NCBI GenBank assembly: GCA_045537555.1
Contig: JAZSPR010000022.1
Span: 1 to 20,747, forward strand
Length of the DNA: 20,747 bases
Direction of reading: 5' to 3'
From: UBA1081 sp045537555
Lineage (GTDB): Bacteria; Bacillota; Clostridia; Oscillospirales; Acutalibacteraceae
Shown here: positions 1 to 7,180 of the stretch, piece after piece
Layout of the letters: the number at the start of each line of letters is the position of its first letter
Numbering within the stretch: position 1 is the stretch's first letter
Made by a program: the position numbers and the translations under genes
Notes under the pieces: generated by a model
What the model saw: the letters and a program-made list of their open reading frames with translations, nothing else
What the model was told of the DNA's origin: nothing
Databases searched by the model: none

Positions 1-77
1 GTTCCGGCAGGTTTTTCAACCTGCCGGAACCCCTTGTGTTTATAGTTTTATGCGGTCTGCGCTTTTTTCACATTCCC
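1..77 (-). ncRNA. Candidate structured RNA element, copy 1 (truncated by window edge)
   Basis: This is the first 77 bases, read on the minus strand, of a repeat found in full at 6929-7169 and 17738-17978. Seen: it begins 4 bases after the stop codon of the SGNH hydrolase gene at 82, with the conserved A-rich block followed by GCGCAGACCGCATAAAACTA. After AAGGGG comes a perfect 13-bp hairpin (arms 1-13 and 18-30). The hairpin arms differ from those of the other two copies but keep pairing. The rest of the element lies outside the window. By itself this hairpin could be taken for a terminator, but no U-tract can be seen after it. Confidence 0.55.
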
Positions 78-81
78 TTTT

Positions 82-849
82 TTATACCATACCGAGCTGT
101 GCTGTCTGCTCTTTTATCCATTCACCCCAACGTGCATAGCAATAGCCGTAAAGATGAATTCCGTCTGACGAATTGCTTACGGCGAGATTGCCTGTCCCGT
201 CATCAAACACGGGATTTGCATCAAGGAAGAACAACCGCTGATTATCCGCATACTGAACAAGAATTGCATTGAGCTGATCAATCGCAGGGTTATTTATAAT
301 TCCGTTTGTGTAGTAATAGGACGATGTAACATGAAGATTAGCCTGCATGATTATGAAAGCATCAGGCTGATACGCAATGATTTTTTCAAGAATTTTAACA
401 TACTTTGAAACAATCGATTCCATATCGTAACCGATTTCATTCACGCCGAGCATAACATATATTTTATCATATGTTTTGTGACTGAGAATGCCGTCAAGTG
501 TCACATATCCGACGCCTGAAACATTGAGTGCCGTCTTATCAATTTCAAAAACAGTCATGCCGACTCTTGCAAAGAATGTGGCTCCGGGAAGAGAAGCATA
601 TTCCGAAAGACCGACTGTTCTTGAGTCCCCTATAAAAAGGGTATTTTCCATTGAAGCTGTTATTTTTCTCTGTGTAGTTGTTTCAGGGGGCGGTGGTGCC
701 GTAGTTGTAACAACCAAAGGCGGAGAAATCTCATCAACCGTATCAACAACATTTCCTGTTTCATATGTTCTGCCGAGCATAACAAAAACCAGAATTGCGC
801 TGATAAAGAGAATAAATACAACCAATATGGCAATATATAATTTCTTCAT
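82..849 (-). CDS. Membrane-anchored SGNH/GDSL-type hydrolase
   Basis: The 255-residue protein has an N-terminal membrane anchor or uncleaved signal (about residues 4-25) and a Thr/Pro-rich linker (about 47-62). A compact SGNH domain follows: GDSR at 74-77 (nucleophile Ser76), GVNE at 135-138 in place of the family GxND, and DGIH at 229-232 giving the Asp/His pair. These motifs support an extracellular esterase or acetylhydrolase of the SGNH superfamily; the substrate is unknown, and deacetylation of glycans or peptidoglycan is only a guess. The start is supported by GAGAGGT five bases upstream of ATG. It appears monocistronic with its own promoter at 949-977. A candidate structured RNA begins 4 bases after its stop. 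A second, larger SGNH protein at 17982-19799 shares that downstream arrangement. Confidence 0.85.
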   Translation of the reverse strand: MKKLYIAILVVFILFISAILVFVMLGRTYETGNVVDTVDEISPPLVVTTTAPPPPETTTQRKITASMENTLFIGDSRTVGLSEYASLPGATFFARVGMTVFEIDKTALNVSGVGYVTLDGILSHKTYDKIYVMLGVNEIGYDMESIVSKYVKILEKIIAYQPDAFIIMQANLHVTSSYYYTNGIINNPAIDQLNAILVQYADNQRLFFLDANPVFDDGTGNLAVSNSSDGIHLYGYCYARWGEWIKEQTAQLGMV

Positions 850-948
850 TTTTTACCTCTCGTTTTCAATTCGGTATATGAAATATATCATAAAAAAATG
901 ATACTTTTTTTCTGAAAAAAAGAGCATTTCAAAGCATTACTTCTTTAT

Positions 949-977
949 ATTATATCACAAGAGGTAAAATAAAGCAA
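949..977 (-). promoter_or_regulatory. Predicted sigma-A promoter of the SGNH hydrolase gene
   Basis: On the minus strand TTGCTT (972-977) and TATAAT (949-954) are separated by 17 bases. The transcript would carry a leader of roughly 90 bases. The leader has no obvious riboswitch but contains complementary A-rich and T-rich runs at about 894-920. Confidence 0.55.
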
Positions 978-1007
978 GTCCCGACCCTCCGACAGGATTC
1001 ACACCTT

Positions 1008-1835
1008 TCAGACAAATCTCTGTGCATATCCGCATTTTCTGCAGAGTTCTTCCGTAGCCCGTCTGCAGTCGAAGCCGTATTTCATATTTTTTGCACGCTC
1101 CGAAGCGAGAATATCAGCTATATTTTCATTGAACACATTACCCAGATTGATTGTGCCTTCGCTGTCAAGACAACACGGAACAACCGTACCGTCACAAAGA
1201 ATTCCGAAATGGTCACGCAATCCGTAACAGAAGACTTCGTCCCCCTGCACATCTGCATTTTTATCGGGCCATTGAAAACGGTCACCCCATTCAAGGAACA
1301 TCTTTTCACGGATTCGCATTCCCTTTGAATTATCTGTCCAGTCGCCGTGAATGTTATTTTTAAGATATTCAACAATCAATTCGTTTCTTCCGCCGTCAAA
1401 ACCTTTGTTCCAGAGTCTGAACACAACAATAACACCCTGTTCATTTGCCTTTTTTGCAAAATCAGAAAGAGTTTTCATATATTTCAAAAACGATTCCTCG
1501 GTTCCTTCTTCAAAACTGTGAACAGACAGACTGACTTTATGAAGTCCCGATTCAAGAATCGCATCACCGTACTTATCAAGAAGAGTACCGTTAGTTGTCA
1601 GAACGGATTTATAACCTCTCTCACCTGCCATTTTCAGAAACAGCGGCAAGTCGGGATGTGTCAGAGGCTCACCCATAAGATGATAATATATATAGTTCGT
1701 GTGCCCGTTGAGTTTTTCAAGAATAACGGAAAATTCATCGGCAGTCATCCTTTTTAAAGGTCTTGAATGACCGTGACAAAATGAACAGTTCATATTGCAT
1801 ATATTCGTAATTTCAACATAAACACGTGAATACAT
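1008..1835 (-). CDS. Radical SAM protein with SPASM/twitch-like C-terminus
   Basis: The 275-residue protein carries the radical SAM 4Fe-4S motif CxxxCxxC (Cys13, Cys17, Cys20 counted from the chosen start) and a GEP motif near residue 55 (MGEPLTHPD). The C-terminal part holds further cysteines (203, 214, 221, 222, 257, 265, 268), including the DGTVVPCC segment typical of SPASM/twitch domains that bind an auxiliary cluster. Such proteins modify peptides or small molecules; no precursor peptide is seen nearby, so the substrate is unknown. The start at 1835 is preferred because GGGAGG lies five bases upstream and because a consensus promoter puts the transcript start near 1855, which would exclude the upstream in-frame ATGs at 1871 and 1859. 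It appears to be a single-gene transcript. Confidence 0.85.
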   Translation of the reverse strand: MYSRVYVEITNICNMNCSFCHGHSRPLKRMTADEFSVILEKLNGHTNYIYYHLMGEPLTHPDLPLFLKMAGERGYKSVLTTNGTLLDKYGDAILESGLHKVSLSVHSFEEGTEESFLKYMKTLSDFAKKANEQGVIVVFRLWNKGFDGGRNELIVEYLKNNIHGDWTDNSKGMRIREKMFLEWGDRFQWPDKNADVQGDEVFCYGLRDHFGILCDGTVVPCCLDSEGTINLGNVFNENIADILASERAKNMKYGFDCRRATEELCRKCGYAQRFV

Positions 1836-1861
1836 ATTATCCTCCCGATTTGTTTTCATTA

Positions 1862-1890
1862 ATTTTATCATGCATTATTTTTATTGTCAA
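1862..1890 (-). promoter_or_regulatory. Predicted sigma-A promoter of the radical SAM gene
   Basis: On the minus strand TTGACA (1885-1890) and TAAAAT (1862-1867) are separated by exactly 17 bases. The expected transcript starts only about 20 bases before the ATG at 1835. This fixes the start codon of the radical SAM gene. Confidence 0.7.
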
Positions 1891-1920
1891 CTTTACACAG
1901 CTTTTGCATTAATCAAAGTG

Positions 1921-1948
1921 ATCGGATTCTTCGGAATCCGATATTTTT
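1921..1948 (+). terminator. Orphan terminator-like hairpin
   Basis: A perfect 9-bp stem (1921-1929 with 1934-1942) is closed by a C(UUCG)G tetraloop on the plus strand and followed by ATTTTTAT. It looks like a plus-strand intrinsic terminator, but no plus-strand gene precedes it; the gene to its left is on the minus strand. The rest of the 1836-2253 gap is AT-rich. Beyond this hairpin and the two promoters I see only a short palindrome at 2080-2099. Confidence 0.5.
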
Positions 1949-2190
1949 ATGCTTTATTTCAGATTAATACCCTCTGAAAATTACCAATTTTCTGCCATTC
2001 TGCTGTTTGATTTGAAAATTCAGAATTTTTTCCGATTTCTTTAAAAATGCCGTTATCAGCGTCAATTTCACCTGATTTTTATATACTTTTTCGTATATAT
2101 GAATTAATAAATCGGTTTATCATCCACAAAAACATCCCTTACAATCTGTTATATTAAGTAAAATATGTAATATATTGTTATATTTCCCAA

Positions 2191-2232
2191 TTGATTATAT
2201 TTTTGGTAATATTTATAATAATATTACCAAAA
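2191..2232 (+). promoter_or_regulatory. Promoter with embedded palindromic operator
   Basis: TTGATT (2191-2196) and TATAAT (2214-2219) are 17 bases apart. The TATAAT is exactly the six-base loop between two perfect 13-base inverted arms (2201-2213, TTTTGGTAATATT, and 2220-2232). A palindrome centred on the -10 box is the classic position for a repressor operator. As RNA only the right part would be transcribed, so the symmetry is more likely read as DNA by a dimeric regulator. Inference: the downstream small gene is repressed or autoregulated. Confidence 0.6.
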
Positions 2233-2253
2233 AAATTGAAAGGAAACAAGAAA

Positions 2254-2478
2254 ATGGAAGGCACAATTCAGAAAGAACAACACTATAAACTCACAGAGTC
2301 ACTCATTACAGTTGATAATGAAGTAATCACGACTTACGGCATTGAAGGAAATGCAGTCAGATTTCCCGATGCATCAACGGATAAAGAAAAGGTTCTTGAA
2401 ATGATTGAAAGACTCAACCGTGAACAGCTCGAGGAATCACAGTTTATGTATTTCATTCAGGATGAACTTGACCGATAA
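2254..2478 (+). CDS. Small protein, DUF6514-like
   Basis: The 74-residue acidic, probably cytosolic protein has no signal or membrane segment. Its pattern (VDNEVITTYGIEG near the start, then a TDKEKVLEMIERLN helix and a helical end QFMYFIQDEL) resembles the small DUF6514 proteins common in Ruminococcaceae, whose function is unknown; this assignment is from memory of the family and is moderate. The open frame extends upstream to 2191, but that region is the promoter, and AAAGGA lies shortly before the ATG at 2254, so 2254 is the start. It is a single gene between its palindromic promoter and a bidirectional terminator, convergent with trxB. Confidence 0.7.
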   Translation: MEGTIQKEQHYKLTESLITVDNEVITTYGIEGNAVRFPDASTDKEKVLEMIERLNREQLEESQFMYFIQDELDR

Positions 2479-2485
2479 AAAGAAA

Positions 2486-2530
2486 AGAGTTGACTGACAG
2501 CATTTGTCAATCAACTCTGTTTTCTTTTTA
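2486..2530. terminator. Bidirectional terminator between the small gene and trxB
   Basis: The hairpin has arms AGAGTTGA..TGACA and TGTCA..TCAACTCT (2486-2518) with a single bulge and a five-base loop. It is followed on the plus strand by TGTTTTCTTTTTA and preceded by an A-rich run that gives U-residues on the minus strand. It fits the convergent gene ends at 2478 and 2533. Confidence 0.8.
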
Positions 2531-2532
2531 TA

Positions 2533-3453
2533 TCAGAAATTCATTATATATTCTTCTGCGAAATGCACGGCAACAGCGCCGTCGGAAACTGCCGTCACAA
2601 CCTGACGGAGTTCTTTTGTCCGCACATCCCCTGCCGCAAAAACACCGGGGACATCAGTTTTTGTTGTTTCATCGGCAACAATATAACCGTTCGGGTCAAA
2701 TGCAACCGAACCTGAAAGAAACTCTGTTGCAGGTTTTCTGCCTATACTCACAAAAACACCGTCACACGCAATTTCTGTTTCGTTTCCGTTTAATTTATTT
2801 CTTACTCTGACGCCTCTGAGATTTCCGTCAACAATAAAATCTGTAACTGTACTGTCCCATATAAATTCAACATTTTCGGCTTTCATAAGAGGCTCGTGAT
2901 AAATCTTTGTTGCTCTTAGTGAATCTCTGCGGTGAACAACATAAACTTTCTTTGCAAGGTTTGAAAGATAAAGTGCATCAGCCGCCGCAGAATTGCCTCC
3001 GCCTATGACAATAACGGTCTTGTCCTTATAGAATCTGCCGTCACAATGAGCACAGTAATGAACACCTCTGCCTGTGAGCTCTTTTTCACCTGAAATGCCG
3101 AGTTCACGGGGATTCGCACCCGTGGAAATCACAACGGTTTTGCCGTGATATGTCCCGTAGGGGGTCACAATCTTCTTTATTTTATCTGAGAAATCAACCG
3201 ATTCAACCTCACCATATTCGGTTTTTGCACCGAAACGCTCAGCACCCTGCTGCATATTCATTCCGAGTGTAAAACCGTCAACCCCTTCAGGGAAGCCCGG
3301 GTAATTATCGATATCACCCGTAAGTGACATCTGACCGCCTGCCGACATCCGCTCAAGAAGAACGACGTCAATTCCCGCACGGGCGGCATAAAGAGCCGCT
3401 GTATACCCCGCAGGACCTCCGCCGATTATTATCATATCATAAATGTGTTCCAT
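2533..3453 (-). CDS. trxB: Thioredoxin reductase
   Basis: The 306-residue flavoprotein has the FAD-binding GGGPAG at 11-16, the redox-active cysteine pair CAHC at 134-137 (family usual CATC or CAVC), the second nucleotide-binding motif GGGNSA at 151-156, HRRDSLRA at 174-181 typical of NADPH binding, and the C-terminal GVFAAGD FAD motif. It would reduce thioredoxin with NADPH in the cytosol. It lies 21 bases after the Fe-S aldo/keto reductase gene on the same strand with no terminator between, so the two are probably co-transcribed. The ribosome site is weak (AAGCGGG, about 10 bases before ATG), which fits translation following an upstream gene. It ends at a bidirectional terminator. Confidence 0.93.
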   Translation of the reverse strand: MEHIYDMIIIGGGPAGYTAALYAARAGIDVVLLERMSAGGQMSLTGDIDNYPGFPEGVDGFTLGMNMQQGAERFGAKTEYGEVESVDFSDKIKKIVTPYGTYHGKTVVISTGANPRELGISGEKELTGRGVHYCAHCDGRFYKDKTVIVIGGGNSAAADALYLSNLAKKVYVVHRRDSLRATKIYHEPLMKAENVEFIWDSTVTDFIVDGNLRGVRVRNKLNGNETEIACDGVFVSIGRKPATEFLSGSVAFDPNGYIVADETTKTDVPGVFAAGDVRTKELRQVVTAVSDGAVAVHFAEEYIMNF

Positions 3454-3474
3454 ATCATTTACCCGCTTCTTTTA

Positions 3475-4647
3475 TTATTTCTTAAAAACCGAAACAATGC
3501 CGCTTACGGTTTTATATGCCGTGCCTTCAAATTCATTCTGAGCATTTTTGAGTTCTTTTCTTATATCAATGTTCTGCGGACAATGGCTTTCGCATTTTCC
3601 GCATCCGATACAGACGGAAGCGGGAGCATTTTCTTTGCCCGTTGTGCATTTGACATACTCGCTGAATCCTTTGAAGTTGCTGTCGGAATAACGACGGTTA
3701 TATGCCGAGAAAATCCCGCTTATATTGACTTTTTTCGGACATGGCTTACAGTATTCACAACCGGTACAGCCGACTTTCATTTTTGAATTAATAGCTCTGA
3801 CAACGTTTCTGAGCATTTCTTCATCATTTTCCGTCAGTTCACCGATTTGAGTTTCAGATGCAGTTCTGATATTATCTTCTACCATTTCATCGGAATTCAT
3901 CCCCGAAAGAACAACAGAAATTTCAGGCTGATTATATAACCAACGGAATGCCCATTGTGCAGGTGTATGCTGAACAGGATGTTCTGCAAATATATTTTTT
4001 GCTTCTGCAGGAAGATTATTCACAAGTCGTCCTCCGCGGAGAGGTTCCATAATCATAACGGGAATACCTTTTTCGTGAGCGTGATAAAGTCCCTTTCTGC
4101 CTGCCTGAGTGTGTTCATCATAATAATTATACTGAATAAGACACATATCCCAGTCATATGCATCAATTATTCTGCAGAACATTTCAGACTTTCCGTGATA
4201 TGAAAAACCGATATTTCGGATTGCACCGCTTGCCTTCTTTTCTTCAATCCATTTTTCAATCCCCATACCCTTAAGTCTTTCCCAAACCTTGATATCAGCC
4301 ATCATATGGAAAAGATAAAAGTCGATATGATCTGTACGGAGTCTTTTCAACTGCTCATTGAAAAGCTTATCAAGAATGTCGATACTGCGCATAAGCTGTG
4401 GAGGGAGTTTTGTCGCAATATATACCTTGTCACGGATATTGTTCTTCTCAAAAATTTCGCCGATTGCCGTTTCACTTCCGGGATAGATAAATGCTGTATC
4501 AAAATAATTCACACCGTTGGTATAAGCATTCATTATCTGACGCTCTGCATCTTCCATATTGATTCTGCCCATTTTCTTTTTGAAACGCATACAGCCGAAA
4601 CCGAGAACAGACATCTCATTTCCGTTTTTATCCTTACGGTACTTCAT
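3475..4647 (-). CDS. Aldo/keto reductase with C-terminal 4Fe-4S ferredoxin domain
   Basis: The 390-residue protein has the aldo/keto reductase barrel with the catalytic tetrad visible as Asp50, Tyr55 (FDTAFIY), Lys80 (IATK) and His114 (YLFH). The C-terminal part carries cysteines arranged as CxxCxxCxxxCP-like clusters: 294, 297, 300, 303 and 346, 349, 352, 356. This belongs to the large Fe-S cluster-bearing AKR group common in anaerobes; electrons may come from ferredoxin rather than only NAD(P)H. The substrate is unknown. GGAGG lies seven bases before the start. It is 40 bases downstream of the glycosidase-like gene and 21 bases upstream of trxB, with no terminator at either junction, suggesting one transcript. 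Confidence 0.9.
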   Translation of the reverse strand: MKYRKDKNGNEMSVLGFGCMRFKKKMGRINMEDAERQIMNAYTNGVNYFDTAFIYPGSETAIGEIFEKNNIRDKVYIATKLPPQLMRSIDILDKLFNEQLKRLRTDHIDFYLFHMMADIKVWERLKGMGIEKWIEEKKASGAIRNIGFSYHGKSEMFCRIIDAYDWDMCLIQYNYYDEHTQAGRKGLYHAHEKGIPVMIMEPLRGGRLVNNLPAEAKNIFAEHPVQHTPAQWAFRWLYNQPEISVVLSGMNSDEMVEDNIRTASETQIGELTENDEEMLRNVVRAINSKMKVGCTGCEYCKPCPKKVNISGIFSAYNRRYSDSNFKGFSEYVKCTTGKENAPASVCIGCGKCESHCPQNIDIRKELKNAQNEFEGTAYKTVSGIVSVFKK

Positions 4648-4687
4648 AAAATTTCCTCCGTAATATTTTTCTTTTTAGATTATTATA

Positions 4688-6826
4688 TCATTTCAACCTG
4701 ATGTTTTCAAGAATGTTTATAAACTCGTTTTCCGTTAAGTCCGTTTCAAGATAACATCTGTCGGCAACGGTTATAAACATACCGCCGTCGGTTTTCGCTG
4801 TTTTTATTATATTACCGTCAAATTCATCACGCAGAATGCAGTCTTCCGTCGGTACAAAGACATCTGCCTGACCGTAATTATGACACAGCACGGCATAGTT
4901 TCTGCCGTTTCTTCTGAACCTGTAAACTGTTATATCTTTTACGAGAGTTTCAACGCAGAAATACTCCTGTAATTCGTAATTTTTGAGAATAATAAATTCA
5001 CGCCCTGCTTCCCTTATCATCTTTTTCTGTTCTTCGGTCAGCAGATTGTGTTTTCTGACATACTCCCAACGTCTGAAAACTTCAAGATTATCATTTATCC
5101 GGGCATTGTTTTTCATATTATCGAGATTACTCTGAATTGTGACAGGACAATTATAGCCTGCTGAGTGTGAAATGCCGTATTCGAACACATCGGGTCTCGA
5201 ATCGGTGAAAAATGCCCACCAGCCGAAATTGATACGGGTGAAATCCATCTGCATTACAGGTGCTTCGCTGAGAGGAAACTTATCAATCATCGCCTTGAAA
5301 ACATCCGTGCCGAAAACATCAAATGCATTTCCGCCGCTGAGCATATGCCACGAAAAATGAGCCTTTGCGGCGGCTTCGCAGAAAAGAGGTTCCTCATTGA
5401 ATTTACTGTAAACCCTGTACTGTGCAAGAGGAATCTGATATTCATAGGGGGCATTCACACCCTCGGAACCGTCCATATAAACAAACTTAAAACCAAGATT
5501 ATAGACTTCGGCAATTTTTTCGGCAAGTTCATCCTGCAAAGAGGAATTCTGGTCACAGTAACCGCTTGTGCCTCCGTATTCACTCACAAAAACAACTCCA
5601 CCGTAAGTTCCCCTCGGATGTCTCTGAGCCTTTGTGCCGTTATATCCTCTGACAAGCCCTTTATAGCAATATGGCGGTGTGTCGGTGCAACTTTCATAAT
5701 GCATAAGTTCCGTACCGAAACGAAGAATTCTGCAGTTTTCGGGTAATTCGGTCTCAAGAGGATAGTTGTCAACATAAAGTTCCGTTGCGTTTTCGTCAAT
5801 ATCACGGCTGAGCGACAGCATCTGCCTGTGCATAATCCTGTAATCTGCTTCGGGAGTAAAATATTTACTGCGAAGACCTATGTGTGAATGCAGGAAATGA
5901 AGTCCCGGTGTTATTGAGTGAGATTCAAGTTTTATGAGCATATTTTTTATATCATCAAAGCCGTTTTTATATTCATCACGCAGTTCATAGTTACCGCACA
6001 GAGAATAACCGCCCTCTTCTTTGAAAAAGCAGGTGTAATACATCAGCATCATAGAAAATCCGCCGCGAACGGCATACTCAATATGTTTGTCAAGATTTTC
6101 GGGCGTTGCATCATGCACCCAGTAAACGGATGCATTGATTTTGTCATTTCTTCGGCTTACTACACCGTTGGGCAATAAAAAATCCTCTTCAAAGGCTTTC
6201 ATTTTTTCAAGAAAACTGCTTTTTTCACTTATAAAAAGTGCAGCAGAACTGCCCTTGAAAGAGATTCCTTTAACTGCCTCAGCATAAAGAATCCGTCCGT
6301 CTTTTTCTTTCTCGTTGCCAATAAAGATATGCGGTTTTGTACCCGTTATTGCAACGGCTGTATCGTCATCGTAACACACATTCAGCCATTTGCCAAAATA
6401 TTTCATTTCACGCAGTTTCAGTTGCAGAAAACGCAACTTCACAGCGGGAGGCTTAGCCATTGAAAGCCCCTGATAAGCCGAATCGGGGATGATAAAAGAG
6501 TCAAGAGTGAACAGAAGATAACTCCCCTTATCTTCAACTTTTATAACCGCTTCATAAGGAATCGGGAAAAATGATACAATAAGACAGCCGTCGCCGAGCC
6601 TTATTCCGTCTGATTCAACGGTCGTTTCTTTTGACGGATGCATCAGCTTCAGTTCATTGTTGAAAAAACGCTCCTGAGTAAGACTGAATAAAGAAGTTTC
6701 GCAGTCCGCAAGCAACTCATCGCCGTTATTTATCTTAAGACTTTTCGCCCTGCCGTCTTTACCGACAACAAAACGGAAAAAATCACCCTGAATGATTATA
6801 TTCGTCTTATCTTCAGAAATTCTCAT
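4688..6826 (-). CDS. Large uncharacterised protein, possibly a TIM-barrel glycoside hydrolase
   Basis: The 712-residue protein has no signal peptide and is probably cytosolic. Residues about 1-230 look like a beta-rich domain. The central part (about 230-560) alternates strands and helices as in a (beta/alpha)8 barrel and includes acid-bearing strand ends such as FKFVYMDGSEGV and PVMQMDFTRINFGWW. A segment with YKGLVRGYNGT..RHPRGT looks like an inserted small beta domain. The last about 100 residues resemble an all-beta cap. This layout suggests a carbohydrate-active enzyme, but I recognise no defined family and cannot name the catalytic pair with certainty. The start at 6826 is chosen because AAGGGGTGAT precedes it and a promoter lies just upstream; the open frame to 6883 would begin inside the promoter. 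It is first in a likely three-gene unit with the reductase genes. Confidence 0.65.
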   Translation of the reverse strand: MRISEDKTNIIIQGDFFRFVVGKDGRAKSLKINNGDELLADCETSLFSLTQERFFNNELKLMHPSKETTVESDGIRLGDGCLIVSFFPIPYEAVIKVEDKGSYLLFTLDSFIIPDSAYQGLSMAKPPAVKLRFLQLKLREMKYFGKWLNVCYDDDTAVAITGTKPHIFIGNEKEKDGRILYAEAVKGISFKGSSAALFISEKSSFLEKMKAFEEDFLLPNGVVSRRNDKINASVYWVHDATPENLDKHIEYAVRGGFSMMLMYYTCFFKEEGGYSLCGNYELRDEYKNGFDDIKNMLIKLESHSITPGLHFLHSHIGLRSKYFTPEADYRIMHRQMLSLSRDIDENATELYVDNYPLETELPENCRILRFGTELMHYESCTDTPPYCYKGLVRGYNGTKAQRHPRGTYGGVVFVSEYGGTSGYCDQNSSLQDELAEKIAEVYNLGFKFVYMDGSEGVNAPYEYQIPLAQYRVYSKFNEEPLFCEAAAKAHFSWHMLSGGNAFDVFGTDVFKAMIDKFPLSEAPVMQMDFTRINFGWWAFFTDSRPDVFEYGISHSAGYNCPVTIQSNLDNMKNNARINDNLEVFRRWEYVRKHNLLTEEQKKMIREAGREFIILKNYELQEYFCVETLVKDITVYRFRRNGRNYAVLCHNYGQADVFVPTEDCILRDEFDGNIIKTAKTDGGMFITVADRCYLETDLTENEFINILENIRLK

Positions 6827-6850
6827 ATCATCACCCCTTGTCATATTCTG

Positions 6851-6879
6851 ATTATAGCATATATTTTGCCGTTTTACAA
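6851..6879 (-). promoter_or_regulatory. Predicted promoter of the 6826-2533 gene set
   Basis: On the minus strand TTGTAA (6874-6879) and TATAAT (6851-6856) are separated by 17 bases, about 25 bases before the start codon at 6826. It lies immediately after the terminator that closes the previous transcript. Confidence 0.6.
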
Positions 6880-6883
6880 ACAA

Positions 6884-6928
6884 AAAAAGGAGATGTAAAA
6901 AAACGAAAGTTTTTTACACCTCCTTTTT
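6884..6928 (-). terminator. Terminator-like hairpin after structured element copy 2
   Basis: Long inverted repeat: arms 6884-6904 and 6909-6928, about 20 bp with a four-base loop and one G/A difference. On the minus strand it ends in CTCCTTTTTTT. It separates the upstream minus-strand transcript (sigma-like gene plus element) from the promoter at 6851-6879. The stem is A/T-rich with only a GGAG core. Its T-run and ACATC are also complementary to the A-run block that opens the structured element, so it may have a second pairing partner. Confidence 0.6.
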
Positions 6929-7169
6929 AGGAAACAGGAAAAAAGATGCAGAACGAGCAAACCGAGCAAAAAACAAGACTACAGCCTTGTTTTTGTTAGC
7001 CCGAAGGCGTACAACGGTACGTCGAGTGAGAAGGTTTGTTCGTAGCATAAAACATGAAATTCCGGTAAATTTATACTTTTTAAACTATTTAAGGAGTTCT
7101 TACAGGTATCAGACCTGCTCGAACCCCTTATGTTATATTGTTTATGCGGTCTGCGTTTTTTTACATCCT
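6929..7169 (-). ncRNA. Candidate structured RNA element, copy 2
   Basis: A 241-bp repeat, full-length partner of 17738-17978. On the minus strand it starts 11 bases after the stop of the sigma-like gene with GGATGTAAAAAAACGCAGACC, then a GGGGTTC..GAACTCC hairpin. After an AT-rich joint it contains an outer 11-bp helix (7033-7043 with 6953-6963), CTCGACGTAC with a 5-bp hairpin (7008-7012 with 7017-7021), a GCC-UUCG-GGC hairpin (6999-7008, sharing one base), and a 9-bp hairpin (6969-6977 with 6986-6994). The end CTTTTTTCCTG..TCCT can pair back to the starting A-run. Paired bases differ from copy 3 while pairing is kept. The strand is inferred from UUCG loops, position after minus-strand stops and the terminator-like hairpin that follows. 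Confidence 0.65.
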
Positions 7170-7180
7170 CTTGAATTATA

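Noticed and set aside
36..272. Open frame on the plus strand at the left edge
   Set aside because: It lies opposite the structured element and the 3' end of the SGNH hydrolase gene, has no ribosome site, and its translation has no protein-like pattern.
2080..2099. Short palindrome TATATAC-TTTTTC-GTATATA
   Set aside because: Seven A/T-rich pairs in an A/T-rich gap, not placed at a promoter and not repeated in the window; chance is enough to explain it.
6929..7169. Hammerhead, twister or other self-cleaving ribozyme in the 241-bp element
   Set aside because: I looked for CTGATGA/GAAA hammerhead boxes and the twister core in both strands of both copies and did not find them.
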